Assembly: GCF_031143425.1 (NCBI RefSeq)
Contig: NC_090444.1
Location: 1,317,267,324 to 1,317,331,323, forward strand
Source of the DNA: Pleurodeles waltl
Lineage: Eukaryota > Chordata > Amphibia > Caudata > Salamandridae
DNA: 64,000 nucleotides
Direction of reading: 5' to 3'
Every line of letters begins with the position of its first letter. The first letter of the stretch is position 1. The notes beneath the pieces were generated by a model. It saw only the letters and a program-made list of their open reading frames with translations. It was not told where the DNA came from and did no database searches. The position numbers were made by a program, and so were the translations under genes. Below, piece by piece: positions 1-10,600 of the stretch.

Positions 1-482
1 AGAAAGTTCTGGAATCTGAGAGGAGCCATAAATTTCCTTCTACCCAGCGTTCCCCCAAGTCTCCCGATAAAAATGATACCTCACTTGTGTGGGTAGTCCT
101 AGAGCCCGCGACAGGAAATGTCCCTAAACACAAAGTGGGCACATCCCATTTTTTGACAGAAAACAGAGCTGTTTTTTGCAGAGTGCCTACCTGTAGATTT
201 TGGCCTCTAGCTCAGCCGGCACCTAGGGAAACCTACCACACCTGTGCATTTTTGAAAACTAGAGACCTAGGGGAATTCAAGATGGGGTGACTTGTGGGGC
301 TCTGACCAGGTTCTGTTACCCAGAATCCTTTGCAAACCTCAAAATTTGGCTAAAAAAACACATTTTCCTCACATTTCGGTGACAGAAAGTTCTGGAATCT
401 GAGAGGAGCCACAAATGTCCTTCCACCCAGCGTTCCCTCAAGTCTCCCAATAAAAATGATACCTCACTTGTGTGGGTGGGCC
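1..482. repeat. 383-bp tandem repeat (about 1.25 copies)
   Basis: The segment at position 1 recurs at 384 with the same opening (AGAAAGTTCTGGAATCTGAG) and stays alignable to about 482, giving a period of 383 bp. The array probably continues left of the window. It sits beyond the 3' side of the piggyBac transposase and may be an internal part of that transposon, but I cannot see the left terminus. No coding potential is evident. Confidence 0.75.
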
Positions 483-587
483 AGGTGCCTGCAACACAAT
501 AAGGCCCAAAACTTGTAGAGATAGAGGGGATAGCAGAGCGAGTTTAGAAGGACATATTCTTTTATACATCTTTAGACTGACTCTGCT

Positions 588-862
588 TTGGGGACCCACA
601 TAAGTGAGGTGTCATTTTACGTGGGAGACTGAGGGGAACACTGGGGAGTAGAAATTTTGTGCTGGAGCGGTGATCCTACGAAGAAAAGCCAGGAAAATAT
701 GCTTTTTTAAGCAAATTTTGAGGTTTACAGAGGAGTCTGGGTAAGAAAATGTTGGGGGATCCACGCAAGCCACACCTCCCTGGACTCCTTGGGGTGTCTA
801 GTTTTAAAAAATTGGGTTTGGTAGGTTTCCCTAGATGAAGGCCGCACCCAGGACCAAAAACA
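588..862 (-). repeat. Inverted copy of the 383-bp unit
   Basis: Read on the minus strand, this stretch matches the unit at 1-383 in the same order. It has the AGGGAAACCTACCA block, then AACCTCAAAATTTG, then GTCTCCC followed by the ACCTCACTT block. Similarity is clear but diverged. With 1-482 it forms a long imperfect inverted repeat around a spacer of roughly 100 bp (483-587), which could fold into a large stem. Confidence 0.65.
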
Positions 863-1697
863 TAGGTGCCCCCTCCCCCCCAAACACAGGTAGTTTTGTA
901 ATATATCGTTTTGATGTGTCCACATACGTCCGTGATGTGCCAAACACTAAAATTGTGAAAAGAAACGCACTTAGGTTATGTCAAAAAGACCCCTCACCCA
1001 CCAACCAAGTTGGTGGCATGCTTCATCATCGGGGTCCCACCTGAGGCACCTAGCGTGTCACAGGTGTGCTGCGACGCCTGATTACAGCGGAGCAGGTTTT
1101 GTCATTTTTACCACACATACTGGTTGGATTTGGCACGAGGGTGAGTGATGGTTCAGTGGATCAAATTTTATTAACAAGAGCTTTCACAAAAATGAAATGC
1201 ACTGTTAATAACTGAAAGGCAAAAAACTGAACCAATGACTCACAGCTCGTGAGCTGTAAAGCCGCGACAAGGCACCAACCGCTTTACAGTCCATTCGCAC
1301 AACTTTCATACATGACACGCACAAGACCATTAACACCGTCAGCCACGGGCCCAGCACATTACAGCACTCACATCGACAGACAGTGCCACTCAAGGGCCCA
1401 TCACTTACATACGCCCACATGCCTGATACAACAATCACACCAGCTGATGGGAGTGTGTGGACTGGTGTTTGGCTGGCAGTGTGTTGCAGTAGCCAAAAGC
1501 AAGTCAATATGTACACTCTCAGCCAAGCCCCACTCCACACACAATGGCATCATTTTTTTTTTTTTAAACAGAGGAACCCCTAACTAAGTAGAAATAATTA
1601 CAAAACTACAAACACAAAAGCTCTAACTAAGTACATGACAGAAATGCTAACCATGAAACTGAACACATGAAAATACAAAACAGACATGAGTTTACAC
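863..1697. other. Non-coding stretch downstream of the piggyBac transposase
   Basis: This interval holds no convincing gene. It contains AT-rich sequence and a T-run near 1552-1565. It probably represents the 3' untranslated part of the piggyBac element. I looked for an inverted copy of the TTAACCC terminus found at 5008-5014 and did not find one here, so the left end of the element is unresolved or outside the window. Confidence 0.4.
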
Positions 1698-3415
1698 TCA
1701 TGGTTGTTTCCAGAAATTCTTCTGGGTGTGGTAATTGTTAAAACAACCACCACACACAGCCCAGGCTTTGAAGGACAATCTGGGCAGTACATTCGAGTCT
1801 CCCTCCGGATACCTCTTCGAAAACACACTCTACATTTCTTAGCTGGAAAGTCTTTTTTGGGTGTGGGAGGAATGTGCTCAGCAAAGTGGCGATCTTTCAA
1901 TCTAGCCACATCCTCCACCACTGCTTCTCTAGGAACTCTGGCCTATTCCACCACAATAAGGCTCCCTATCACTGACTCCTGAAATTTCACAAATGTCATC
2001 TTTGACTCTGGAGACCTATCCCTAAACACAATAAAAGCATTGAAGGTTGCTAAGTGGAAGAGGTGAATTGCTAACTTCTTATACCAAACGTAAGACTTAC
2101 GAATAGCAGTATAAGGTTCCAACCTCTGATCTACTCTATCTACACCTCCCATGTGCTTATTATAATCTAAAATGCACACAGGTTTGCGCACTTCAGCAAC
2201 CTGGCCCCAAACAGTCACGGGGGAAGTACTCTCATCATGGATGGTACTTAGCATGTAGACATCCCTCTTGTCTGAAAATTTAAAAGCTAGCAGCATATCA
2301 TTCCGCAAGGCACAGCACTGTCCCCTCTCAAGTTTTTTACAGACAAGCTCCCTTGCATAGCCTTTCCGGTTAGAACGGATTGTGCCACAAGCAACAGTGT
2401 CCACTCTAAACAATTCCTTGAACAACTGCACTCCAGTGTAGAAGTTATCTACATACAAATGGTGACCTTTGTTGAACAGTCGTCTACCAAGATCCCACAC
2501 AATTTTCTCAGTAACTCCAAAAGTGGGAGGACAGCCAGGGGGGTCAATATTGGAATCCCTACCAGTGTAGACACGGAAACTATACACATATCCTGTACTA
2601 CTTTCAGACAGCATATACAATTTAATTCCATATCGTGCCCTTTTGCTAGGAATGTACTGCCTAAAAACCAAATGACCCTTGAAGAGGACCAAAGACTCGT
2701 CCACACTTATCTCTTTGCCTGGAACATAGACCTCCGAAAACCGATCTACAAAATGATCAAGGACAGGCCTAATCTTAAAAAGACGGTCAGAATCTGGGTG
2801 ATCTCATGGCAAGGTTAATGCATTGTCAACAAAATGCAGCATCCTAAGAAGAAGCAAATACCGATTACGAATCATGGTCGCAGGAAATATAGCTGTTGCC
2901 ATCAAGGGACTAGTAGACCAATAAGAAGCCAGTGACGGCTTCCTTATCAACCCCATCAAAAAAGTCAAACCCAAAAACTTTTTTATCTCCTCCAAATTTG
3001 TCGGAATCCACTGGGCAGCTCTAGAGTGTGGCCTAAGTCTAGCAGCGTTGTCCCTCAAATGCTGCTCCGCATGCAAATTAGTCTGCTCAACAATCTCTTC
3101 CAAAAACACATCATCCATGAATAACTCAAAGAAATTGATAGGCAAAAAGTTCTCTGTATTGGCGTAACACCCCGGGAGACCAGTAAAGGCAGGCAAATCT
3201 GGCTGCTCCATGTTTGGGGCAACCCAGACATCAGGTCTTATAACGGGAAACCTTTCAGCCCCAGGTTGCTGCACTAATGGCACATCAGTGTCCTCCTCTA
3301 AAACAGGCCCTTCATCTGCACTGAGTGTGGCTTCATCATCAGAAGATTCCCCTCCAACAGAAACATCACTGCCAGAATCTCTCACTTCCTGCTCTGCCTC
3401 AAATGCAGAGTCCAT
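1698..3415 (-). pseudogene. piggyBac-type transposase, nearly complete but interrupted
   Basis: This encodes a DDD cut-and-paste transposase of the piggyBac family (PGBD-like), which excises at TTAA sites. I start it at the ATG at 3415-3413 (MDSAFEAEQEV), because upstream codons lie in the hairpin repeat. An acidic N-terminus comes first, then the DDE core, with the catalytic aspartates visible in VDESLV, YVDNFYTG and GGVDRVDQ. A C-terminal cysteine-rich domain follows (CRVCFRRG, YCPDCPSKPGLC). All blocks lie in one frame, broken by an in-frame TGA at 2804-2806 and a TAG at 1943-1945. A one- or two-base frameshift near 1745 sits just before the last CF..YHT motif. Family length is about 550-600 residues, and this copy would cover nearly all of that. 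It is likely dead but recently so. Confidence 0.88.
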
Positions 3416-3439
3416 CTCATAATCATGATCAGACAATGA

Positions 3440-3533
3440 TAGGCTGATCTGTCTCCAAGGGGAGCAGAAATGGCCTTGGTACATGTGCCCCCAAAGTGGG
3501 GGGCGACCCTTGCCCAAGGCCCCCCCCATCCAC

Positions 3534-3583
<50 letters not shown>

Positions 3584-4592
3584 TCCCTGGTGTCTAAGTG
3601 GCTTCTGCCCCCCTTGGGGGCAGGTGGGCCTAAACAAATAGGCCCATCTGCCCCCCTGGGGGGCAGAAATGGCCAACAGGTCAATGCCCCCCCACAAAAA
3701 TAAACAAATAAAGATAAATCCCTTGCATTCTAGTGGTTTCTGCCCCACTTGGGAGCAGATCAGCCTAAAAATAATAGGCTGATCTGTCTCCAAGGGATGC
3801 AGAAATTGCCTCGGTACATGTGCCCCCAAAGTGGGGGGCGACCCTTGCCCAAGGCCCCCCCCCATCCACTAACACACACACACACACTATCCCTGGTGTC
3901 TAAGTGGCTGCTGCCCCACTCGGGGGCAGGTGGGCCTAAAAAAATAGGCCCATCTGCCCCCCGGGGGGGGGGGGGCAGAAATGGCCAACAGGTCAATGCC
4001 CCCCTTGGGGGGGCGCCCCGTGCCCAAGGGGATGCCCCTCCCACAAAAATAAACAAATAAAAAAAATCCCTGGCGTTCTAGTGGTTTCTGCCCCCCTTGG
4101 GGCAGATCAGCCTAAAAATAATAGGCAGATCTGCCCCCAAGGGGGGGCAGAAATGGCCCTAAAAGACATGCCCCCCAAAGGGGAGCGACCCTTGCCCAAG
4201 GGTCCGCCCCCCCATCCACTACACACACAGTCCCTGGTGCCTAAGTGGCTTCTGCCCCCCTTGGGGGCAGATGGACCTAAAAAAAAAAGGCCGATCTGCC
4301 CCCAAGGGGGGCAGAAAAGGCCAACAGTTCTATGCCCCCTTGGGAGGGGCGCCCCTTGCCCAAGGGGGCACCCCCCACCACATAAATACACGAATAAAAC
4401 GACATCCCTGGTGATCCAGTGGTTTCTGCCCCCCTTGGGGGCAGATCCGCCTAAAATAGTAGGCCAATCTGCCCCCAAGGGGGGCAGAAATGGCCGTAAT
4501 TAGTTGCCCCCCAAAAGGGGAGCGACCCTTGCCCAAGGGGCCGCTCCCCGCAAGACAAAAACACGAAAGAAATACAAAAAAATAAATCCCTG
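3440..4592. repeat. Hairpin-unit minisatellite at the 5' side of piggyBac
   Basis: About five to six degenerate units contain TTTCTGCCCCCCTTGGGGGC, an AT-rich loop, then the reverse complement (GCCCCCAAGGGGGGCAGAAA). Each is followed by a GACCCTTGCCCAAGG block and a short CA-rich segment. Each unit is therefore a long stem whose arms are themselves self-complementary. The array lies immediately upstream of the transposase start and continues into the hairpin chain ending at the element terminus, so it is probably part of the transposon. A (CA)n microsatellite at 3537-3581 and a G-run near 3962-3974 are inside it. Confidence 0.75.
3537..3581. repeat. (CA)n microsatellite
   Basis: An uninterrupted CA dinucleotide tract of about 22 repeats. 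A shorter CA tract occupies the same place in the next unit, at about 3871-3887. It occupies the linker between hairpin units, so the repeat length differs between copies of the same unit. Confidence 0.95.
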
Positions 4593-4626
4593 GTGTCTAG
4601 TGGGCATTACTGCTGCCCGAGGAATG

Positions 4627-5003
4627 CTCAAAGAGACACCGGGGGAAAGGAAAAGCCTTTCCTTTCCCCCGGTGCCTCTTTCTGCAAAACCCCCCACCCA
4701 CCGGGAAGAGAAACTCACCTCTTCCTTTCTCGCCGCACAGGAAGCAAATGGCTTCCTGTGCGGCGAGAACCCCATAATGAAGTCAGCACGCGATCGCGCG
4801 CTGACGTCATTATGGGGGGGTGGGGGGAGTTGGGGGTGGAAGGGGAAGGGCTTCCCCTTCCATCCCTGACTTTGGGGGGGTGGGGGGAAGCACACAGAGG
4901 GAGCGAGAGCGCTCCCTCTGGGCTGTGTGCCGAGGACGTAGTGGTTACGTCCTCGGCACAGCAGCACTGTGCCGAAGGACGTAACCACTACGTCCTCGGC
5001 ACA
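4627..5003. repeat. Chain of six or more back-to-back hairpins at the piggyBac terminus
   Basis: Consecutive near-perfect stems occupy essentially every base. They include CACCGGGGGAAAGG with its complement, TTCTCGCCGCACAGGAAGC with its complement, CCCATAATGA..GTCAGC with GCTGAC..TCATTATGGG, GGAAGGGGAAG with CTTCCCCTTCC, and AGGGAGCG with CGCTCCCT. The last is GTGCCGAGGACGTAGTGG, which recurs inverted and direct up to the terminus. A structured subterminal region would be unusual in length for a piggyBac element, and protein or RNA binding is only a guess. Confidence 0.8.
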
Positions 5004-5007
5004 GAAC

Positions 5008-5014
5008 GGGTTAA
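5008..5014. mobile_element. piggyBac terminus, GGG next to TTAA target
   Basis: GGG (5008-5010) is directly followed by TTAA (5011-5014). In transposon orientation this reads TTAACCCGTTCTGTGCCG. piggyBac elements insert into TTAA and usually start with CC(C/T) after it, so this is the likely transposase-proximal end. Sequence character changes sharply here from GC-rich hairpins to AT-rich Gypsy-like coding sequence. Confidence 0.7.
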
Positions 5015-5631
5015 GAAATAGAATTGCTAGTAAACAACTGAAACAGAAAGATGACTATGATCGCAGGAAAATGCTAAAGATATTGAATTGTATGTAAATG
5101 ATTGGGGTTTGATCAAAAAACCTTTTAAAGTGTGCAATGGAGAATCTAAGTATTCATTACCTTCAAAAAAATTTAAGATCACAAAGGCATCTATCTTATT
5201 AGAAGGAAAGGGCTAGTGGAACAAGAATAGTGTTTTTCCTGTTGCTGCTGAACAAGTACAAATCTTTAATGACAGGTATCGTTTAAAGAATGGTGAAAGT
5301 TCTATGTTATCAACTGAAGTTGAGAATTCTATATTTCAGGATACAGAACGAGTCTCTGTATCTCCTGATGGAAATTTGTGTGGTATTCATGGATCAGTCG
5401 GTGAAAATTCTTCCGGTGAGACTCATGACGATGTTCACACTGCTGATGAATTTGCACCATAGCACAATAGGGTTGGCGATCAAATTTTGGATATCGCTGA
5501 CGCCTAATCAAAACTTGTAACTACCCGTAGTTCTAGAACTGTCAACTTGCCTTCTAAGTTTTGTGATTTTATTCTTGTTTGACCGTTTTTGTTTGTTTTT
5601 GGTTTTTTGTTTCTCAAAGAAAGAAAGAAGG
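5015..5631 (+). pseudogene. Ty3/Gypsy polyprotein C-terminus (integrase tail)
   Basis: In the plus-strand frame the decayed translation has KQKDDYDRRK followed by a DWGLIKKPFKV block, LEGKG, WNKNSV and a final RSSRTVNLPSKFCDF. This order resembles the C-terminal part of Ty3/Gypsy integrases, where a DWVRVKKP-type module precedes a basic tail. In-frame stops occur near 5215, 5460 and 5505, and the 5' part of the element is missing, cut off at the piggyBac junction. A purine run (AAAGAAAGAAAGAAGG) sits just before the LTR and fits a polypurine tract. The assignment rests on motif order only. Confidence 0.55.
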
Positions 5632-5831
5632 TGATGTAGTATGTTAATTACTTTTGTATTCCTATATGGAACCCATCTTAGTATTCCTGTATGGAACCCG
5701 TTTTTATTGGTGGCTGTAATTTGGTTCTAGAACTTCGGTCACGATTTGAGTTGGCCGTTGTTCCTGGAGCCGGACGCTGCTGTGTTGTCGTGGGTCCTTT
5801 TCCAGTGACAGAATAAATCCTTTTCTTCACA
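5632..5831 (+). repeat. Probable Gypsy 3' LTR, about 200 bp
   Basis: Begins TGATGTAGTATG directly after a polypurine run and can be ended at CTTCACA (5831). It contains an internal duplicate (CCTATATGGAACCC / CCTGTATGGAACCC) and an AATAAA near 5812. TG...CA ends and the position after the integrase tail support an LTR. The right edge is uncertain because the 5' LTR is absent for comparison. Confidence 0.5.
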
Positions 5832-6680
5832 GCGACCTGTGTTTCTCTTTCCTCTTGACGTACATGGCACCCCATACCACAATTCCTCTCTTCCTGCCAA
5901 GAAGATATTCTGCACCTCAAACTTGCTGTCAATTTTATTTTCCACCTCTTCTCTGAAACCCTGTTGGTTAGGTTTGTCTTCCTTCTTTCTATGTCCATAG
6001 ATGCTTGTCCTTGGGCAATTTCCTTGCACAGTACCCCCATCATATTGATATTGGCAATGAGTCCCACAGAGGGCGGTTTGGCAGGTGTGCCCCTATTATT
6101 ACTTCATACCATCCAACTAATGCTGGAGATGTGGAATGTGACAGAATTGTTTCCCTAAGTTTCCTCTCCTCCATTTTGCCTTTCCCCTGCTCGCAGCGTT
6201 TCTTTTCTTCTTCTTGCTGGGCTGTAACACCCTGCCTACTTCTTCATACTTGATGAGCCTCAATTTATCTACCTTCTCATGACAGATTCTCGTATCTGGT
6301 TCTGATGTTGCCCCTGGGGGGTTATGTTTCCTGTTCTTGTAAGAATGTGACTGTGTTGTTATGATGTGGTATTCAGTGATCTGTTGTCTATGGATGATTG
6401 ATATACCTCAAATCTAACTGCATCCACTCCCTGCTGCTACCAGCTATCTTCCACCCTGTTCTGTCCCCACTCCCTTCCTCCGCCACTGACTCCCCAATCC
6501 CCGATAGTCTACAATCCTTTTTTTCTGTTGCATTACAATGATGGGACCTCATGAGCTATCCTACCTGTTAGCTCTATGGAGGCCCATTCTACTTTGCTTT
6601 TCGTGTATGGCAAAAAGTTTTCTGTATTCTGTTGATGTTATCTAATGAAAAAATAAATGTTGCAACAAAAAAAATAGAAG
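5832..6680. other. No gene recognised; ends in a LINE-like poly-A tail
   Basis: Pyrimidine-rich and AT-rich sequence without a convincing reading frame. It ends with AAAAAATAAATGTTGCAAC followed by an A-run at about 6647-6675. That is the look of a retrotransposed 3' end on the plus strand, perhaps an L1 3' UTR. No upstream coding sequence could be matched. Confidence 0.35.
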
Positions 6681-6859
6681 AAGGAAGATGGTGGGGACGA
6701 CTCCAAAACACTTGAAAACAAGGAGTGGAAAAACGAGGGGATCAATCCAAACACAGCTTTAAATCCAGTCACCAGATAAGCTACAATGTTCTTTAAAAGT
6801 GCACATAAACTGTTGTACTAGACGAGCTGAAAATTGTTTGCACAATTCTGCTTATGAGA

Positions 6860-6930
6860 CTTATGAGCCACAAACAGCCTGATCAGCTTTTTTATCTCTG
6901 AAGCCGATCAGGCTGTTTGTCACTTATAAG
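6860..6930. repeat. 28-bp inverted repeat (hairpin)
   Basis: The arm at 6860-6887 (CTTATGAGCC, then ACAAACAGCCTGATCAGC) pairs with 6903-6930, with four mismatches and a 15-nt loop. It could be the remnant of a small palindromic element. No target duplication was seen. Confidence 0.7.
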
Positions 6931-9060
6931 GCCCAGCAGCAGAGATTAAAGACACCTTCTTTTACAGTAAGACTGCAACAAATGACTAAATTTGTCAAAA
7001 CATATCTCCTTTGTATCAATTCTACAGCAAGAGACACTTATGATTACATGTTGGGGTGAGGGATATAAGGCCATGCAACACAGCATTGTTTTAAAACCTG
7101 TAACCACATTCGGTTGGCTGGATCCAACTAACAACAGCTGGTTTTGGTTGCCATTAAATGCAAACCATTATTTTAAACTGTATTGCATATTGAAATAACT
7201 AAAATGAGAGTTACTGATAAAACACAGTTTAACCTTGGGTTCCAAGAATTACACAATTCATGCAATAGAAATAGAATGGCACAGTAGTGAGTGAAGCCAA
7301 GTATATTCTGCAGCAAGAAATAGGAAAATTCCATGCATTATGCAAATCTGTACTGTGCATTTTCTCGTACCAGCCTACTTGATTTACATTTCTGGCACTC
7401 GTGAAAGTGGAACTTTGTGATTGGGAGAAAGATGACTCCATGTGTAAACCATGTAACAGCCGGATTTTCACAAGCAAAAAATGGGGCTCCCTCCTTTTTT
7501 GATACTTAGTAGGACGAGGGTGGATTTCATTTTAGCCATTCTTTTCTGTGTTAATTTCAAATGATAGGGCTCATAGATGGCTGTTTTATTTAGAAGTTCC
7601 CAAGACATGTGAACTGCAATGTAATCGGATTATGGCTTTTAATTGAGCCTGGCCATGTTGTAAAAGACCAGAGTTTCCTTTGAAGACATATTATGCAAAG
7701 GGAAGTATATTATTCAATGAATACACTCTTTCAGAAAGTGTGTGCTTGCCACTGCGTATAATTTTTAAAACGTGCATATTTTCTCTAACCATTTGCTGAA
7801 TTCTTGCAGTAGCTTCTCTTTTTTCAATAATTATTCCATTTATTGTACATGGCATCTATTCCTATCGCTGTACATCACTTAGTTCTAGCAGATGCAGTGC
7901 CAGTACGAAATCAGAAAAATCCATATTTCCTTTATTTAGGGACAAATGCTTCTTCACAGCTAGTAGACTGGAATGTGCTAACCAACATTGCCACAGCTTA
8001 CCCACTTTACATAACGAGCGAGTACAGGTATGCGTCTCTTATATTGGGGATGAGGGCAATTAGCTCTTGCACCGAGAGTGCTGGAAGAAAACGATACATT
8101 CATGTAGTAGAGTAAAGGGGCCATAGGGCTAAATCTTTAGAGGAGAATCAGGAAGAATGGTTCCATTTTAAATCATGTTATTTAACTCAGTGCCTGACGT
8201 TTATTTTCAGCTGCCAGTTGTTGACCCATGTTGAATCAACCTTTGCTATGGAGGATTTTGTTACGATTTTTTTTCAAATTCTCAGACAGGTAGGCTGCTG
8301 GATTGTTTCATGAAGGAAAACATTTTCTCTTGGTATAATGGATGCTTGGAAGAAGGCTTCTTTATCTTGAACCTGACAATATTTGGTTATCCCAATACTT
8401 TTCTCATCAAAAAGAACGAGCACTATTCACATCTTAGAACAGTATTTTATGTGCATAGCTCAGTGGGATGCTGATTTTGTCACAGAGCTCTTTTTGTTAC
8501 TGTGCAGTTCATAAGTTACAACCATAATCTAGCACAGTCATCTGTGAACCGCTATCAAAGAGCTGCATGCAAACTGCATGGTACAGGTTAGAAAGTTATG
8601 TTTTTTTTGCCCTGTCTTTGATTATCCTAATTTTGCTAAAAAAGGTTTGTTTGGGTAGAAATAAATTGCTATTAGTAAAGTCAACCCAAACCACTGTGTT
8701 GCGTTCCGAATCCTGAGTTTATGCTTCCCCAGACCAAGCACTCTTTAAAAATGCTTCCCAGTATGGACAACATGTGAATCCTACATCTTGTAGTCCCCTT
8801 TGTCAACATTTCTATACACTGATGTAAAGACATATGATTAATTATCTTTGTATGTGTGTGTGATATAAAGTGCTCCAATACCCTCCACTGGTAAGATAGG
8901 TGCTAGAAAACAAATGAAATCCACATGAGAGAGGGGCTATGGAGAGATGAGAGGCACTGTTAGACGGTGATGGTGAGGGAATCATTGAAGAACCCCAATA
9001 AAGATTGCTGTATTCTTGTGCAATGTAAGGTAGTCATTTACTATGCTTTAAAAACAAATA
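6931..9060. other. AT-rich stretch with no recognised feature
   Basis: About 2.1 kb without recognisable coding sequence, repeat structure or element termini. The longest plausible ORF (7843-8115, plus) has no known motif and no splice or promoter context, so I do not call it. It could be unique intergenic DNA or a very old element. Confidence 0.4.
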
Positions 9061-9960
9061 GATACTAGCGAAAATATATCAGTTACTCATCTCGATTAGC
9101 CCAGACACACTACATAACCTCAGGGTGGTCTGGGAGGCATGGGAGACAGATATTGGCACACTAGATAATGATGACTAGACAGAGGCTTTCTGGGAGCCCC
9201 AAGAGGAAGCCATATCAGCTCATATGCGACTAATCCAACTCAAATACCTCCACAGAGCATACTACATGAATCATCGTTTTGTAGCATGTGTGGGTGATAG
9301 CCTCCCTGAGCTGTAACCGTTGCTGTGTGGGGGAGGGTACATTCATACACACAGTGTGGTACTGTACGGCACTTGATGAATTCTGGCGCAGCGTGACATC
9401 TTGCCTGGGAGAGGTCCTCTCCTGGACGATCCCACTGGACCTACGCCTGATCCTTCTGCACATCACAGATGGGCTTGGGAGAACAAATATAAAAGACTGC
9501 TCTTGTTTCTGGATCTCACCCTAGCAGAAGGAGACATAGCTAACCTCCCCCCATCCCCTGCAGTGTGGAAAAAAAGGATGGATCACTTTGTGGGGCTGGA
9601 GATCATGGTTTATCAGGTAAGGAGATGCCCCCAGAAATACTCAAAAATCTGGCAGAAAAATGTGCGGACTGCAGGGGAATTTTTTGGATCATGGTCACCC
9701 TTCAAGTTCATGTCTGGAACAGGAAATTAAAATGTATATGGGAGAGGGGGAGTATGGAGACAAATGTCTAAAAAAACAAATCTTCGTGGAAGAAATGTCT
9801 TGGTGTTTTGTGCGTGAGAGGGGCGGGTGGGGTTGAACAAGCATGTTTCTTTTTTTTTTTTTACTGTTTGAAGGACACCTGATTCTGTCATCCTGTCAGT
9901 ATTTGCTGGCCCATGAGACCATGACCTTTTGTCAAAACTCAATAAAATTTGTTATATAAA
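9061..9960 (+). pseudogene. L1 ORF2 C-terminal fragment with 3' end
   Basis: A 5'-truncated L1-type retrotransposon. Frames carry the end of ORF2: LIQLKYLHRAYYMNHR, then a CNRCC..GTFIHTVWYC zinc-knuckle-like block (the CxxC..H..C motif near the L1 ORF2 C-terminus). WENKYKRLLL and RRCPQKYSKIWQKN follow. At least two frame changes and a stop break it. It ends with TCAATAAAATTTG and an A-rich tail near 9938-9966, so insertion was on the plus strand. The reverse transcriptase domain is missing. Confidence 0.72.
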
Positions 9961-10141
9961 AAAACTACTACAATTAAATATACATTTGAAAAAATGTGTT
10001 GTAGGATGCACCGTTTTTGCCATTTTCCCCACATTTTCTTGGGGGGGGGTAGGGCCCCTAAAGCCCCATTTTAGTGGTTAGACTTGCTTGCTATGCACCC
10101 TATGGGGGCATGTCTGACAATATTCGCCAGGGTTGATATAG

Positions 10142-10600
10142 GTTTCCAGTCAAGCCCTTATTTCTTTGTAGTTAAATGCATTTAAATAAGGATCTTCATT
10201 ATCGAGGGTTGTATATGCTTGCAAGCCAGTCAGCATGTGTTTTACAGTCTCAGTGTCGCAGTTATCTGAAATAGAACCAGGGATAATCACATCATTCATA
10301 GACAATTTCAACACATATGGCAGTTGCACTGTCTTAGCAGGTCCCAGAACATGATAAGGAACCTTTTCCCAAGCCATGTCCTAGGGCACAGGATCAGCTA
10401 ATGCTTGGAGTGTAGAGATCTCATTGAGCTCTGTGGGAATAAAGATGCAGTTGTAGTTCTTCAACCGTGGGTTGTGGTACTATTCTTTCAAGGATATAAT
10501 GTCCACTCAGTAGTAGCAGAACAACAGTCAGCATCATAACCCACATGATGAAAAGGAACATTCCTCTAGCAATCCAAACATAAGACTATGGTGGTATTAA
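10142..10600 (-). other. Unassigned ORF with an upstream hydrophobic segment
   Basis: A 75-codon minus-strand frame (10150-10377) starts MAWEKVPYHVLGPAK. About 120 bp upstream, in another frame, lies a strongly hydrophobic stretch near 10490-10550 (MMLTVVLLLLSG). A signal or anchor peptide followed by a globular part suggests an envelope-like or secreted protein that has lost its frame. I recognise no family. It may be a relic of a second, older retrovirus or a chance arrangement. Confidence 0.25.

Noticed and set aside
1249..1587. Overlapping plus and minus frames of about 110 codons
   Set aside because: No motif, no conserved context, and both strands are open over the same low-information sequence.
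1583..1600. Possible left terminus of the piggyBac element after the T-run
   Set aside because: No TTAACCC or inverted match to the right terminus is present there.
3440..4592. Regularly spaced repeats resembling a CRISPR array
   Set aside because: The units are long, degenerate and self-complementary with no unique spacers, in a eukaryotic transposon context.
3470..5021. Several open frames on both strands through the GC-rich repeat and hairpin region
   Set aside because: They arise from C- and G-rich repeat units (poly-Pro/Gly/His/Thr) and mirror each other on opposite strands.
5678..6067. 129-codon minus-strand frame over the Gypsy LTR
   Set aside because: It is antisense to an LTR and has no recognisable domain.
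7843..8115. 90-codon plus-strand frame starting MYMASIPIAVHH
   Set aside because: No homologous motif, promoter or splice context. Chance ORFs of this size are expected in 64 kb.
10142..10600. Foamy-virus envelope
   Set aside because: Only a hydrophobic leader and general composition hinted at it. No diagnostic motif was found.
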